Positions 18,572 to 27,602 of a stretch of 64,000 nt of DNA are shown piece by piece. Made by a program: the position numbers and the translations under genes. Source of the stretch: SZUA-36 sp963801195 (GTDB taxonomy: Bacteria; Pseudomonadota; Gammaproteobacteria; Xanthomonadales; SZUA-36); NCBI GenBank assembly GCA_963801195.1, contig CAWDDX010000003.1, forward strand, positions 434,001-498,000, given 5' to 3'. Each line of letters opens with the position of its first letter. Position 1 is the first letter of the stretch. The notes under the pieces are model-generated. The model was not told the DNA's origin, ran no database searches, and saw only the letters and a list, made by a program, of their open reading frames with translations.

Positions 18572-20713
18572 CTAATCGACGCCCCCATCATCGTCCTTTT
18601 TCTTGCCTGAATCTTTCTTGCCACCCAAAAGACCCTTGAGCAGGGTCTTGGCCGGATCCTCCTTTTCTGCGGAGCCGTCTTCCTCGCCGCCGAGCAGCTT
18701 GTCGATGAGTTCGTCCTTTTTCTGGTTGATCTTTTCTTTTTGCGATTCGGCCAGCGCGGCGACAATATCCACCCTGATGTCTGGTTCATAAAGGTTACCG
18801 GTCAGCTTGACCGGGATCGCAACACCCTCGAGTTTACCCAGGTCTTGCCCGGCCTGTTTTCCGAGCAGCACCGGTTTCAGAGTGTAGTCGATGGTTTCAG
18901 CAGCCAGGTTAAATTCACCTTTACCCGTCGCACGTATCAAAGGCGACTGCATGATCAGGTCGTCACTGTTCAAAACGCCATGGTCAATCACCCCGCTCAT
19001 GGTCAGTTCTGCAAACTCCGTTGTCTGCTCTGCGCTGGCTTCGCTCACCAGTTCCGATTGCTTGCCCAGTGCGGACTTGACGGCGGCGAGGGTGTCGGCG
19101 ATATCGATACCGATGATTTCACCGTCAACTATATTCATACCAATGTCACCCGACAAATCCTGCATGACGGTCTGCGGGTTGCTCAAATCGGTTTTGATCT
19201 GCAGGAAAAAATCTCCCGTGCCACGCAGACGCGCCGAACCGGTAAGGTCGGTCAATAAGCCTTCGGCCTGCACACCCGTCAGGCCGTGGTTGGCCTTCAA
19301 AATCGGCCGGCTACCGCTGGCGTCGATGGTGATATCACCCTCGTGCTTGCCGCCGTAGAAATTGGCGTTGATCGGGGCAAACTGCACCATGTTGCCGTTG
19401 CTGTTCATCTTCATATTCACGTCCGTCGCGGTAAGTCCGGCAACTACCAACCTGGAAATTTTAAAATTACCGCCGCCGGTGAAACCCCGGAAAACTTCAA
19501 CGGACAGGTCTGACCCGCCACTCCCCGATGCCGATCCGCTTGCTGTCCCGTCATCCGGGGGTAAATAGTCATCGAGATTCAATTGGTCGACCTGGAAATC
19601 GAAGGCCAGTTTCGGGGAATCGAAATTGACGACATTCAGATTGCCCTTGAAGGTCGACTGGTCAAATACCATGGACAGGTTCTGCATATCGGCGCTCGTA
19701 GTCGACCCGGTGAATTTCATATCTGCGCGGAGACGCGTCAACGCCTTGTCATCCGCGGTGACCGGCACTTCCATCCCCATCGATTTCATCAGCGATTTGG
19801 GACTGAATTCGGCCACCTTGAGCTCACCTGTGAATTTCGGCGTCGCCGTCAGCGATGACACCTTGAGGTCACCTGTCACCGACAGGTCGTAAAGGCGCAG
19901 GGCAAAGCCGGAGAGGATCGCCTGGTCTTTTGATAAATCAATATCCGCGTTCGCGCTGACGTTCACGTCCAGGGACACGGTGTCCCCGGCAGCGCCCTGC
20001 TTGCCTTTAAAGGCAAGTTCAAGACCGTTGATGCCAAACCTTTTTCCGCTCGCCTCGGTTTGCACCAGGCCGCCAAACTTGACATCTCCAGCCAACTGGC
20101 TTGTTGGCAGGTTCATCGAAAAACTGCCCTGCAGGTTAAATGGCCGGCCGAGTTCGATATTCGAGGCTTTCAGGTCAAATGACTTCAGTTCCGTGGTTTG
20201 GTCGACGTCGTTGAAGGTCACCTTTGCATTGCTGATCTCGATGCCTGAAATGGTAAGGGAATCAAAGCCACGGCCACTGGACGATGACGCGGAATTATCC
20301 GCCGGCTTTGCACCGCCGAGATCATCCCAGTTGTTCTTCCCATCCGCCTTGCGGCTCAAATGGATCGACACGTCATTCATGCTCACTTCGCCGACTTCAA
20401 CCTTGCGTTTGAGCAGTGGCAAAAACTTCACCGATATTCCGGCCTCACCGATATCCAGCATCGGCTGGTCACCAAAACCGCTCTGATTGGCCAGGGTGAC
20501 GTCACTGAGCTCGAGTCCGATGGAAGGAAATACACTCCACTTAATGTCCCCGCCGATGTTCAGATCGCGGCCGGTCTTTTTCGAAACCGCGGCGCTGATC
20601 TCTTCCTTGTAGTTATTGGGATCGACGATCATGGGCAACACGAAGGCCGCAACAACCAGTAACAAGGCAACGACACCAACGATTGCCAATAAATATTTCA
20701 AAAACTTTTTCAA
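18572..20713 (-). CDS. AsmA family protein
   Basis: 713 residues. AsmA-like proteins are anchored in the inner membrane, span the periplasm and are linked to lipid transport and outer-membrane assembly. The N-terminus has one helix (residues ~5-28) followed by DPNNYKEEISAAVSKKTGRD and LNIGGDIKWSVFPSIGLELS, the family signature. The C-terminal region (~500-650) has the AsmA-C pattern (LRGTGDFFLQIKTDLSN, GDIGMNIVDGEIIGID). The tail is Lys/Asp-rich. TTG start with GGAGG upstream. Divergent from the kinase at 20808. Confidence 0.88.
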   Translation of the reverse strand: MKKFLKYLLAIVGVVALLLVVAAFVLPMIVDPNNYKEEISAAVSKKTGRDLNIGGDIKWSVFPSIGLELSDVTLANQSGFGDQPMLDIGEAGISVKFLPLLKRKVEVGEVSMNDVSIHLSRKADGKNNWDDLGGAKPADNSASSSSGRGFDSLTISGIEISNAKVTFNDVDQTTELKSFDLKASNIELGRPFNLQGSFSMNLPTSQLAGDVKFGGLVQTEASGKRFGINGLELAFKGKQGAAGDTVSLDVNVSANADIDLSKDQAILSGFALRLYDLSVTGDLKVSSLTATPKFTGELKVAEFSPKSLMKSMGMEVPVTADDKALTRLRADMKFTGSTTSADMQNLSMVFDQSTFKGNLNVVNFDSPKLAFDFQVDQLNLDDYLPPDDGTASGSASGSGGSDLSVEVFRGFTGGGNFKISRLVVAGLTATDVNMKMNSNGNMVQFAPINANFYGGKHEGDITIDASGSRPILKANHGLTGVQAEGLLTDLTGSARLRGTGDFFLQIKTDLSNPQTVMQDLSGDIGMNIVDGEIIGIDIADTLAAVKSALGKQSELVSEASAEQTTEFAELTMSGVIDHGVLNSDDLIMQSPLIRATGKGEFNLAAETIDYTLKPVLLGKQAGQDLGKLEGVAIPVKLTGNLYEPDIRVDIVAALAESQKEKINQKKDELIDKLLGGEEDGSAEKEDPAKTLLKGLLGGKKDSGKKKDDDGGVD

Positions 20714-20807
20714 ATGATCGATCCTCCGGGAAAATGCATATTTTTTACCTGTTCAATTCTAATGGATTAACGCTTGCCAGTTAATACAAATCATTTACTC
20801 TAACGGC

Positions 20808-21866
20808 ATGTTCATACAATCTTCACAGAGCTTTGTGCAAAGGGTTTTGACAACCACACCGCCGGCCTGTTCCGCTGTGGAGGCCGCAAAATTTGCGGAT
20901 GAATACTTCGGAATAAAAGCGACTGCGCAAACGCTGGTCAGTGAGCGGGACCAGAACTTCATGTTGCGCACAGCCGGTGGCAGGCGTTTTGTACTCAAGA
21001 TTTCCAACCACGCGGAGCAACTTGAGGTCATCGACTTTCAAAACCAGGCACTGCTTCACATTGCAGGGACCGATGTTTCAATTCCGCTGCCGAGGGTTAT
21101 CCCGACCCTTGATGGCGCCTTGCACGGCAGCGTCGAGCGTGCCGGCAAAACGCATTTTGTGCGCGTGTTGAGCTGGGTCGAAGGTTCGGTATTGCACGAT
21201 GCAAAAGCCAGTCCCGCGCTGGCGCGCGAACTCGGCCGGTTTTTGGCGAAACTGGATGTCGCCTTGCGTGGCTTTGACCACCCCGGTGGACATTTGCCGT
21301 TGCTTTGGGATATGAAACGGGCGGAGGGGCTGGCGGATTTCCTTGCACATATCGAATCGCCGGACCTCAGACGCTTGATCGGCGCAACGCTCGACAGGTT
21401 CGTGGCGCATGTAAAACCGGCGCTTGATGGTCTCAGGACCCAGGTGATTCACAACGACATGAACCCCGGTAACGTACTGATGGATAAAAACCGGCCGGAT
21501 CAGATCGGCGGCCTCATTGATTTTGGCGACATGACCCGCTCGCCGTTGATCATCGACCTGGCGGTGGCCGCCTCCTATCAACTCGGCGCCGGAAATGATC
21601 CGCTGGCAGGCGTGTTGCCGATGATTTCCGGCTATCACGGCATCGAACCATTACAACAGGCGGAAATGGCGTTGCTTACCGACCTGATAAGGACACGTTT
21701 GATCACCAGCCTGCTGATCGGCTCGTACCGCGCCACGCTGTTTCCCGAAAATCGCGAGTACCTGCTGATCAGTCATCAGTCTGCCAAAAACTTCCTGGTG
21801 AACCTCAGCCACCTGCCGGCGGTTGAAGCGCTGGAAAGAATCCATGCAGCCTGTCACAACGTCTGA
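20808..21866 (+). CDS. APH-fold kinase, probable hydroxylysine kinase-type enzyme
   Basis: 352 residues with an aminoglycoside phosphotransferase/choline kinase fold: N-lobe pattern RDQNFMLRTAGGRRFVLKIS (Lys for ATP), catalytic loop VIHNDMNPGNVLMD near residue 213-226 and the metal-binding LIDFGDMTRSPLIIDLA. It lies 12 nt upstream of a class III aminotransferase-fold enzyme of the phospholyase group. In animals the same two families are 5-hydroxylysine kinase (HYKK) and 5-phosphohydroxylysine phospho-lyase, and such pairs or fusions occur in bacteria. The substrate is therefore likely hydroxylysine or another amino alcohol. A 5-methylthioribose kinase is less likely despite mtnA nearby. Confidence 0.72.
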   Translation: MFIQSSQSFVQRVLTTTPPACSAVEAAKFADEYFGIKATAQTLVSERDQNFMLRTAGGRRFVLKISNHAEQLEVIDFQNQALLHIAGTDVSIPLPRVIPTLDGALHGSVERAGKTHFVRVLSWVEGSVLHDAKASPALARELGRFLAKLDVALRGFDHPGGHLPLLWDMKRAEGLADFLAHIESPDLRRLIGATLDRFVAHVKPALDGLRTQVIHNDMNPGNVLMDKNRPDQIGGLIDFGDMTRSPLIIDLAVAASYQLGAGNDPLAGVLPMISGYHGIEPLQQAEMALLTDLIRTRLITSLLIGSYRATLFPENREYLLISHQSAKNFLVNLSHLPAVEALERIHAACHNV

Positions 21867-21878
21867 GCGAAACCCGAC

Positions 21879-23213
21879 ATGACCGATTCAAAGCAAGCAG
21901 ATTCAAGCCAAATGCAAAACCTGTTACAGCGGCGTCAACGGCTGATGGGCAAGGCCTACCGAGTGTTCTACGAACAACCGGTTCATATCGTCGCAGGCGA
22001 AGGTGTGTGGCTGTACGACTCCGACGGCCGCAAGTACCTGGACGTGTACAACAACGTACCGCATGTCGGCCATTGCCACCCGAGGGTGGTAGAGGCCATC
22101 TGCAAACAGGCGGGGAAACTGAACACACACACCCGTTACCTGCACGAGCTGGTGCTCGATTACGCAGAAAAACTGACCGCAAAGTTTGACGAAGGTCTCG
22201 ATATCGCGATGTTTGCCTGCACCGGCACGGAGGCCAACGAACTGGCGCTGCGGCTCGCGCGCGCCATAACCGGCGCCACCGGTATGATCGTCACCGACAA
22301 CGCCTACCACGGAAACTCATGGGCGATCGCGCAGATCACGACCACTTACGAATCCAGCGAAAAGCGCGCTGACAATATCGTCACCGTGCCCTCGCCCGAC
22401 AGCTACCGGGGCCCGTACGCAGGGGATCCGCACGCCGCCGACAAATACGCGCAGCACCTGCAAACCGCCATCGACACACTGGCAGACAGGGGGCTTCGTC
22501 CGGCCGCCTTTATCGTCGATACGATCTTCTCGAACGAGGGTTTGCCAACGGTACCGTCGGGCTTCCTGGCCAAAGCGGTCGATATCGTTCACAAGGCCGG
22601 CGGGCTGTTTATTGCCGACGAAGTGCAACCGGGTTTTGGACGCATGGGCAGCCATTTCTGGGGATTCGAAAAACACGCCGTCAAACCGGATATCGTCACC
22701 ATGGGCAAACCCATGGGAAATGGCTACCCGGTATCGGCCGTGGTCACATCAAACGCCATCGTCAATGCCTTTGCGCGGCATTCGCATTACTTCAACACCT
22801 TTGGCGGTACCCCGGTCGCCTGCGCCGCAGCGCTCGCCGTGCTCGAGGTGATCGAGCAGGAAGGCCTGCAGGCCAACGCGCTGGAGACAGGGCAATACCT
22901 GCTGCAAGGTTTACACGAACTCACCAGCGCCACGCCGCTGATAGGTGATATCAGGGGCAGCGGAATGTTTATAGGCATTGAGCTCGTGCGTGACAGAACC
23001 AGCCTTGAACCCGCCACCACCGAAACCGCCAGGGCTGTGAACCTGCTCAGGCAAAACGGTGTTCTGATCGGCAGCACCGGTCAATTTGACAATATTCTGA
23101 AAATCCGCCCGCCGATGGTGTTTTCAAAAGATAATGCTGATCTGTTACTACAGAAACTGAAACTGGTCCTGCGCCAGGTAAATCACGCGGACGAACTTAC
23201 CCCGGGAGAATAG
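21879..23213 (+). CDS. Class III PLP enzyme, probable O-phospho-amine phospho-lyase
   Basis: 444 residues, aminotransferase class III fold. Lys277 in TMGKPMGNGYPVSAV is the PLP lysine; DEVQPGFGR is the cofactor-binding Asp block. The N-terminal NNVPHVGHCHPRVVEA and the block NAYHGNSWAI resemble ethanolamine-phosphate and phosphohydroxylysine phospho-lyases (AGXT2L1/L2) more than true transaminases. It would remove phosphate and ammonia from the product of the upstream kinase to give a semialdehyde. The two genes form a short operon (12-nt gap). Confidence 0.75.
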   Translation: MTDSKQADSSQMQNLLQRRQRLMGKAYRVFYEQPVHIVAGEGVWLYDSDGRKYLDVYNNVPHVGHCHPRVVEAICKQAGKLNTHTRYLHELVLDYAEKLTAKFDEGLDIAMFACTGTEANELALRLARAITGATGMIVTDNAYHGNSWAIAQITTTYESSEKRADNIVTVPSPDSYRGPYAGDPHAADKYAQHLQTAIDTLADRGLRPAAFIVDTIFSNEGLPTVPSGFLAKAVDIVHKAGGLFIADEVQPGFGRMGSHFWGFEKHAVKPDIVTMGKPMGNGYPVSAVVTSNAIVNAFARHSHYFNTFGGTPVACAAALAVLEVIEQEGLQANALETGQYLLQGLHELTSATPLIGDIRGSGMFIGIELVRDRTSLEPATTETARAVNLLRQNGVLIGSTGQFDNILKIRPPMVFSKDNADLLLQKLKLVLRQVNHADELTPGE

Positions 23214-23260
23214 TCTCCCTGAATTATGCAAGCGGGTTTTTGCTACGAAAGTCTGACGGG

Positions 23261-23518
23261 CTAGCAGCCTGTCGGACTTGACCGATCGTAACGAGGGCAA
23301 GGTGAATTGATGCGCAGCATAAGGAGGGTACCCTGGGGTAAAATCCGATTTGAGATAGATTTTTCGATCTTTTGAGGCGAATAGCACCGCTATTTAACGA
23401 AAAAGATCGGGAAATCTGGCCAAATTCGGGTTTTTCGCACGACCACATGGATGTGGGAGGTAGGGTAACGCATGGAGCAGTTGCCGAGTAGATCATGTTA
23501 AGTCCGACAGACTGCTAG
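23261..23518. mobile_element. MITE-like element, family 1, copy 2 (258 bp)
   Basis: CTAG at both ends (23261-23264, 23515-23518) and the same 15-bp terminal repeats as copy 1, in opposite orientation. Compared with copy 1 it contains two extra blocks: ~43 bp near 23300-23340 and ~49 bp near 23440-23488. The second is related to a block in the family 2 elements (GGAGGTAGGG...TTGCCGAG). Its right CTAG is shared with the adjoining family 2 element. Confidence 0.82.
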
Positions 23519-23777
23519 CCCGCAAATTGCACCAGCATCTCGGAATGTGGCGCCGGGCAGGTGCCGCTGGGCGCCGAGCTGGACTGAAGGTCATAGCCGT
23601 AGCTATGACCTGAAGGAAGACCAAGTCCAGTGGTATCTGCACAAGCCAGGGCCGGGATAGGTAGCGGGCCGGGTACAAAGTGTACCGCGGGTTTGATTTG
23701 AAATAATGTCTTTTAATTCAAGCAAATCATTTGCTTATCGAGAGGTCCGCTACCGGCTGGTGCAATTTGCGGGCTAG
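23515..23777. mobile_element. MITE-like element, family 2 (263 bp)
   Basis: CTAG borders and perfect terminal repeats CCCGCAAATTGCACCAGC / GCTGGTGCAATTTGCGGG. The interior (GGCCGGGATAGGTAGCGGGC and the block GGGTACAAAGTGTACC) recurs in the same orientation at 39344-39654. No coding capacity. The right CTAG contains, on the minus strand, the stop codon of the small gene at 23774. Confidence 0.82.
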
Positions 23778-23992
23778 TGGGCCCGGGCTTCAACACCCGA
23801 ATACTTTCTCGCGATCAAACTGCGGTAATCTTCGGTAAACTCGCGTTCCGTTTCCCAGGACTTGCTGTCCAGTTCCTGGTAGGGCAAACGGTAGGCGGTG
23901 AAACGGAAACATTTTTCGTCAAAGAACAGGACGCCGCGTGTGTAGTGATAAAGCGGATCGCAAATTTCTTTGTAAAGGGCTGGCTTATGCAT
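23774..23992 (-). CDS. Hypothetical 72-residue protein
   Basis: Starts MHKPALYKEICDPLYHYTRG behind GGAG. Rich in aromatic and charged residues, no signal peptide or membrane helix, soluble cytoplasmic by appearance. No family recognised. Its TAG stop is formed by the CTAG border of the family 2 element, so the original C-terminus may or may not be preserved. Confidence 0.5.
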   Translation of the reverse strand: MHKPALYKEICDPLYHYTRGVLFFDEKCFRFTAYRLPYQELDSKSWETEREFTEDYRSLIARKYSGVEARAH

Positions 23993-24087
23993 ATGACTTC
24001 TCCACGAACAAGCTGAACAGCTATCGGTTCGGGGGCATATTTGCTTCTTTTTTAAAGACTTTCTTAAATAAACCGGCGAATTGACTA

Positions 24088-24102
24088 ATGTTCAGCGAAC
24101 AT
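24088..24102. promoter_or_regulatory. 15-bp dyad, operator-like
   Basis: ATGTTC AGC GAACAT, a perfect inverted repeat about 95 bp upstream of the small minus-strand gene at 23992 and just after the class II aldolase gene. It could bind a dimeric regulator; chance is possible. Confidence 0.3.
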
Positions 24103-24178
24103 CTCCTTAGTATACGCCAAGACCTGGAATTTATCTTGCTGTATTGATTGACGGCCAGCATAGACGACGGCACAAACA

Positions 24179-24817
24179 TCAGCCATCCTGCACGCCATAA
24201 TGGCTGAACTTCTCCAGCACCTTGTCCATTTCAGTTTGCGTGAGTACTTCTGCCTCACCGATTGCCAGTATATTGCAATAGACCCTGGCCAGGTGTTCGA
24301 CTTCAATGGCGAGGGCCAACGCCTTCGGCAGGTTTTTTTCAAGGCAGGTCAGCCCGTGGTGGGCCATCAGGCAGGCCTTGCGGCCAGCCAGTGCCTCGAT
24401 GACGGCGTCGGAAAGCTCCGGGGTGCCAAACGTGGCGTAGTCTGCGCAACGTATATCCCTGCCACCGGCGACCGCAACCATGTAATGAAACGCGGGGATG
24501 CCCTTGTTCAGACAGGCCAGGGTCGAGCAGTTGACGGGGTGGGCGTGCAGAACGGCGCCGGCTTCGGGACGGTGCTGGTAAACCGCCGCGTGAAAACGCC
24601 ACTCGCTCGAGGGCTTACGCGCGCCTCGGGAATTTCCATTTAAATCCATCAGGACAAGGTCCTGCGTCGTTAAGCCGGCATAGTCCAGACCCGAAGGCGT
24701 TATCAGGAAGCCATCCTCGCAACGTACGCTGAGGTTGCCGGAGGTGCCCTGGTTGAGACCACTGGCGTTCATCGCGATGGCGGTATCGATCAATTGCTGC
24801 CGCAGCGCTTCTGTCAT
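24179..24817 (-). CDS. Class II aldolase (FucA/AraD type), probable methylthioribulose-phosphate aldolase
   Basis: 212 residues. Zn-dependent fold of the L-fuculose-phosphate aldolase family: GTSGNLSVR, ITPSGLDY, the SSEWRFH segment with the catalytic acid, and metal ligands in HAHPVNCSTLA plus AHHGL. It overlaps the mtnA stop by 1 nt (TGATG), so the two are translationally coupled. With MtnA the substrate is probably 5-methylthioribulose-1-phosphate. The fold allows either dehydratase (MtnB) or the aldolase of the DHAP shunt; the FucA-like sequence favours the aldolase. Confidence 0.78.
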   Translation of the reverse strand: MTEALRQQLIDTAIAMNASGLNQGTSGNLSVRCEDGFLITPSGLDYAGLTTQDLVLMDLNGNSRGARKPSSEWRFHAAVYQHRPEAGAVLHAHPVNCSTLACLNKGIPAFHYMVAVAGGRDIRCADYATFGTPELSDAVIEALAGRKACLMAHHGLTCLEKNLPKALALAIEVEHLARVYCNILAIGEAEVLTQTEMDKVLEKFSHYGVQDG

Positions 24818-25923
24818 CAGTACATACCTCTTTGTTCCGGATACAGCCCCAGCAAACCGGCTTCGCTGGCTTCGCAGACACCCCGTTCGGTGAACAGGCC
24901 CGTGACCAGACGGGCCGGCGTGACATCGAAGGCGTAATTGCAGGCGGTCACACCATCGGGGGTGATCTGCACAGACTCGACGAGCCCAGCTGAATTCTTG
25001 CCTTCAACGTGGGTGACCTCGAAGCCGTCCCTTTGCTCAATGGGTATGCCATTGACGCCGTCCTCCATCTGCCAGTCGATGGTCGGCCCCGGCAATGCCA
25101 CGTAGAACGGTACCTGGTTATCGAACGCCGCGAGCGCTTTCAGGTAAGTGCCGATCTTGTTGCAGACATCGCCGTTGCGGGCCGTGCGGTCGGTGCCGGT
25201 AATACAGATATCCACCTGGCCGTGCTGCATCAGGTGCCCGCCGGCGTTATCGACGATGACGTCGTGTGGAATTCCATGGGATTTCAGCTCCCAGGCGGTC
25301 AGGGCCGCGCCCTGGTTACGCGGACGGGTTTCATCCACCCACACGTGTACCGGTATGCCATCATCATGGGCCTGGTAGATAACCGAAAGCGCCGTGCCCC
25401 AGTCAACCGTCGCCAGCCAGCCGGCGTTGCAATGGGTCAGAATGTTAAACGTCTTTGTGCCTGCGGGTTTGTCTTGCCAGAGTTTGCGGATGACAGCGAG
25501 TGCGTGACGGCCGATCGCGTGGTTGATTTCAACGTCTTCATCACAGATACCGGTCGCCAGCGCATAGGCTTTTGCCCTTCTTTCAGCGGCGGGAACCAGC
25601 GACAATTCGGCTTGCATCCGCTCCAGCGCCCAGCGCAGGTTGACCGCCGTGGGGCGCGTGGCCAGCAGTAAACCGGCCGCCGCTTCCAGGTTCTCGTCGG
25701 AAGCGTTATCAAGCATCGCCAGGGCCAGCCCGTAGGCGGCGGTGGCGCCGATCAGTGGTGCGCCCCTGACGCGCATGACGCTGATGGCCTCGGCGGCATC
25801 GGGCATGGAACGCAGCGTTTTGATCACGAATTCATGCGGCAGGCGTGTCTGGTCGATGATATCCACAGCCCAGCCGTTTTTGTTCAGCCAGATCGAGCGG
25901 AAAGGTGTGCCATTGACTTTCAT
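24817..25923 (-). CDS. mtnA: S-methyl-5-thioribose-1-phosphate isomerase
   Basis: 368 residues. Converts methylthioribose-1-phosphate to methylthioribulose-1-phosphate in methionine/5'-deoxyadenosine salvage. Signature blocks are RVRGAPLIGATAAYGLAL, the catalytic Cys in THCNAGWLATVDWGTAL, the catalytic Asp in GTDRTARNGDVCNKIGTY, and FYVALPGPTIDW. Neither mtnP nor mtnK lies adjacent. First gene of a two-gene minus-strand operon, divergent from the threonine synthase-like gene. Confidence 0.92.
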   Translation of the reverse strand: MKVNGTPFRSIWLNKNGWAVDIIDQTRLPHEFVIKTLRSMPDAAEAISVMRVRGAPLIGATAAYGLALAMLDNASDENLEAAAGLLLATRPTAVNLRWALERMQAELSLVPAAERRAKAYALATGICDEDVEINHAIGRHALAVIRKLWQDKPAGTKTFNILTHCNAGWLATVDWGTALSVIYQAHDDGIPVHVWVDETRPRNQGAALTAWELKSHGIPHDVIVDNAGGHLMQHGQVDICITGTDRTARNGDVCNKIGTYLKALAAFDNQVPFYVALPGPTIDWQMEDGVNGIPIEQRDGFEVTHVEGKNSAGLVESVQITPDGVTACNYAFDVTPARLVTGLFTERGVCEASEAGLLGLYPEQRGMY

Positions 25924-26340
25924 TGATCAACCGTTATTGTGCGCAGAAACATGATCGTAACACCTTGTTGTTTGCAATTCCTTTTACTTGCCTTCGCTTA
26001 ATAACCAGTCATCTGATCATGATCTACCATACCGGGCGGCTTTTCTGAGCAATACAGCAATTCCGGAAACAAAATCCAGCCAGTTGAAATGCCACAATGA
26101 TGTCAGCTTTGCATACAGGTTTGGGCATGTTACCCGGTCCTGACTCTTTTATATTTATGCATTAAAAAAACTTTGTGATTTTTGTTTGATTTTGCTGCCA
26201 GTATTGTTACCCTTTACGTTCGCGCCGGATGCGGGTACCTTGCTTGTCCCCCAAGCTCGCCAACAGTCAAGGATGATCGTACTAGTGTACATGGCGCGTC
26301 CGGTGCGAACTCTTTAATCCCAGGAACCTCTGATCTGTTC
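25924..26340. other. Divergent intergenic region, mtnA / threonine synthase-like gene
   Basis: 417 bp that must hold the promoters for both directions. I see AT-rich stretches (26150-26210) but no confident -35/-10 pair, riboswitch or terminator. An open frame from 26182 joins the downstream gene but lacks a ribosome site and protein-like composition. Confidence 0.4.
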
Positions 26341-27588
26341 ATGAGCCTCGTTTCCCACTTGAAATGCATTCGCTGTGGTGCCTTTTATCCCGCCGATAAA
26401 ATCATGAACTTGTGTCCGGTCGACGCCAGCCCGGTCGAGATCGTCATGGACCTCGAGCGCCTGGCGGCGGAGCAGCCGGCGCAATCCTGGTACCGGCCCG
26501 ATCGCAATGATATGTGGCGGTTTGGCGGCCTTTTGCCGCTGGACATCAACGACCTCGACGACCAGCCCCACATATTCAATCTCGGCGAGGGCAATACGCC
26601 CCTGCTCGACTACAATGATCACCCGCTGGCACGCGCGTTTGGTTTTACGCTGCTCGTAAAAGACGAAGGCAAAGCGCATGCAGGTTTTGGCGCCAACCCG
26701 ACACAGAGCTTCAAGGACCGCGGCATGGCCATGACCATATCCATGGCGCACAAGGCCGGCATCGTGAAACTGGCAGTACCCACCCAGGGCAACGCGGGTG
26801 ACAGCCTGTGTGAATATGCCTATGCCGCCGGTATGCAGGCGGTCGTCGCGATGCCGGACAATACGCCGATGCCGATACTCGGCAGGGTGGCGGCATTGGC
26901 CAGCCGTTCAGACAGGTTCAAACTCGAATTGGTGACAGGAACCATCCGCGAGGCCGGCGCCCTGCTCAAGGAAAAGTGGCTGGACAAGGGTTATTTCAGC
27001 GTGGCCACCTTCCAGGAGCCCGGCTGGCGTATCGACGGCAAGAAAACCCTGGGACTGGAACTCGCCGAGCCCGCAAACAATGGCGGGTCCTGGCGTCTGC
27101 CCGACGTGGTGCTCTACCCCACCGGCGGCGGTACCGGCGTTTTGGGCATGTGGAAGGCCTGGAACGAGCTGGAATCAATGGGCCTGATCGGCGTTGAACG
27201 CCCGAAAATGGTCTGTGTTCAAAGCGAGAATACAGCGCCCCTGGTCAACGCATTTGCCAGCGATGCCACAGAGGTCACACCGGTTGAAGCGGGTGAAACC
27301 CTGGCCTATGGTGTCAACGTGCCGGGGGGAGTTGGACATTTCAAGGTACTCGAAATCATCCGCGCATCCGGCGGGACAGCCATCGGTGTGTCCGAAGATG
27401 ACCTGCACCGCGCCCTCAGTGATGTGTGGAAGGACAAGGGCTGGTGGGTATGTCCGGAAGGGGCCGCCTGCCTGGCCGCACTGCCGCGCCTGCTCGAAGA
27501 CGGCCTGATTAAACCGGGTGACAAAGTGGTGGCTTTTAACACCGGTTCACTGGAAAAATACCTGCCTGACTTGCGGCATTTGTTATAA
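26341..27588 (+). CDS. thrC: Threonine synthase-like PLP enzyme
   Basis: 415 residues, fold type II PLP enzyme. Lys125 in NPTQSFKDRGMAM is the PLP lysine; GNAGDSLCEYAYAAG binds the cofactor phosphate region, and YPTGGGTGVLGMWKAW the phosphate group. The N-terminus (KCIRCGAFYPADKIMNLCP) has three Cys in a zinc-ribbon-like arrangement, as in archaeal-type threonine synthases. Start at 26341, where this ribbon begins, with AGGA upstream. It would convert O-phosphohomoserine to threonine; the exact substrate is inferred. A family member with another substrate cannot be excluded. Confidence 0.8.
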   Translation: MSLVSHLKCIRCGAFYPADKIMNLCPVDASPVEIVMDLERLAAEQPAQSWYRPDRNDMWRFGGLLPLDINDLDDQPHIFNLGEGNTPLLDYNDHPLARAFGFTLLVKDEGKAHAGFGANPTQSFKDRGMAMTISMAHKAGIVKLAVPTQGNAGDSLCEYAYAAGMQAVVAMPDNTPMPILGRVAALASRSDRFKLELVTGTIREAGALLKEKWLDKGYFSVATFQEPGWRIDGKKTLGLELAEPANNGGSWRLPDVVLYPTGGGTGVLGMWKAWNELESMGLIGVERPKMVCVQSENTAPLVNAFASDATEVTPVEAGETLAYGVNVPGGVGHFKVLEIIRASGGTAIGVSEDDLHRALSDVWKDKGWWVCPEGAACLAALPRLLEDGLIKPGDKVVAFNTGSLEKYLPDLRHLL

Positions 27589-27602
27589 ATAAACACGCAC
27601 AC

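Noticed and set aside
26324..26340. GGAACCTCTGAT near the threonine synthase-like start, as in the MITE end at 18308
   Set aside because: Only 12 bases match and no partner end or duplication is found; likely chance.
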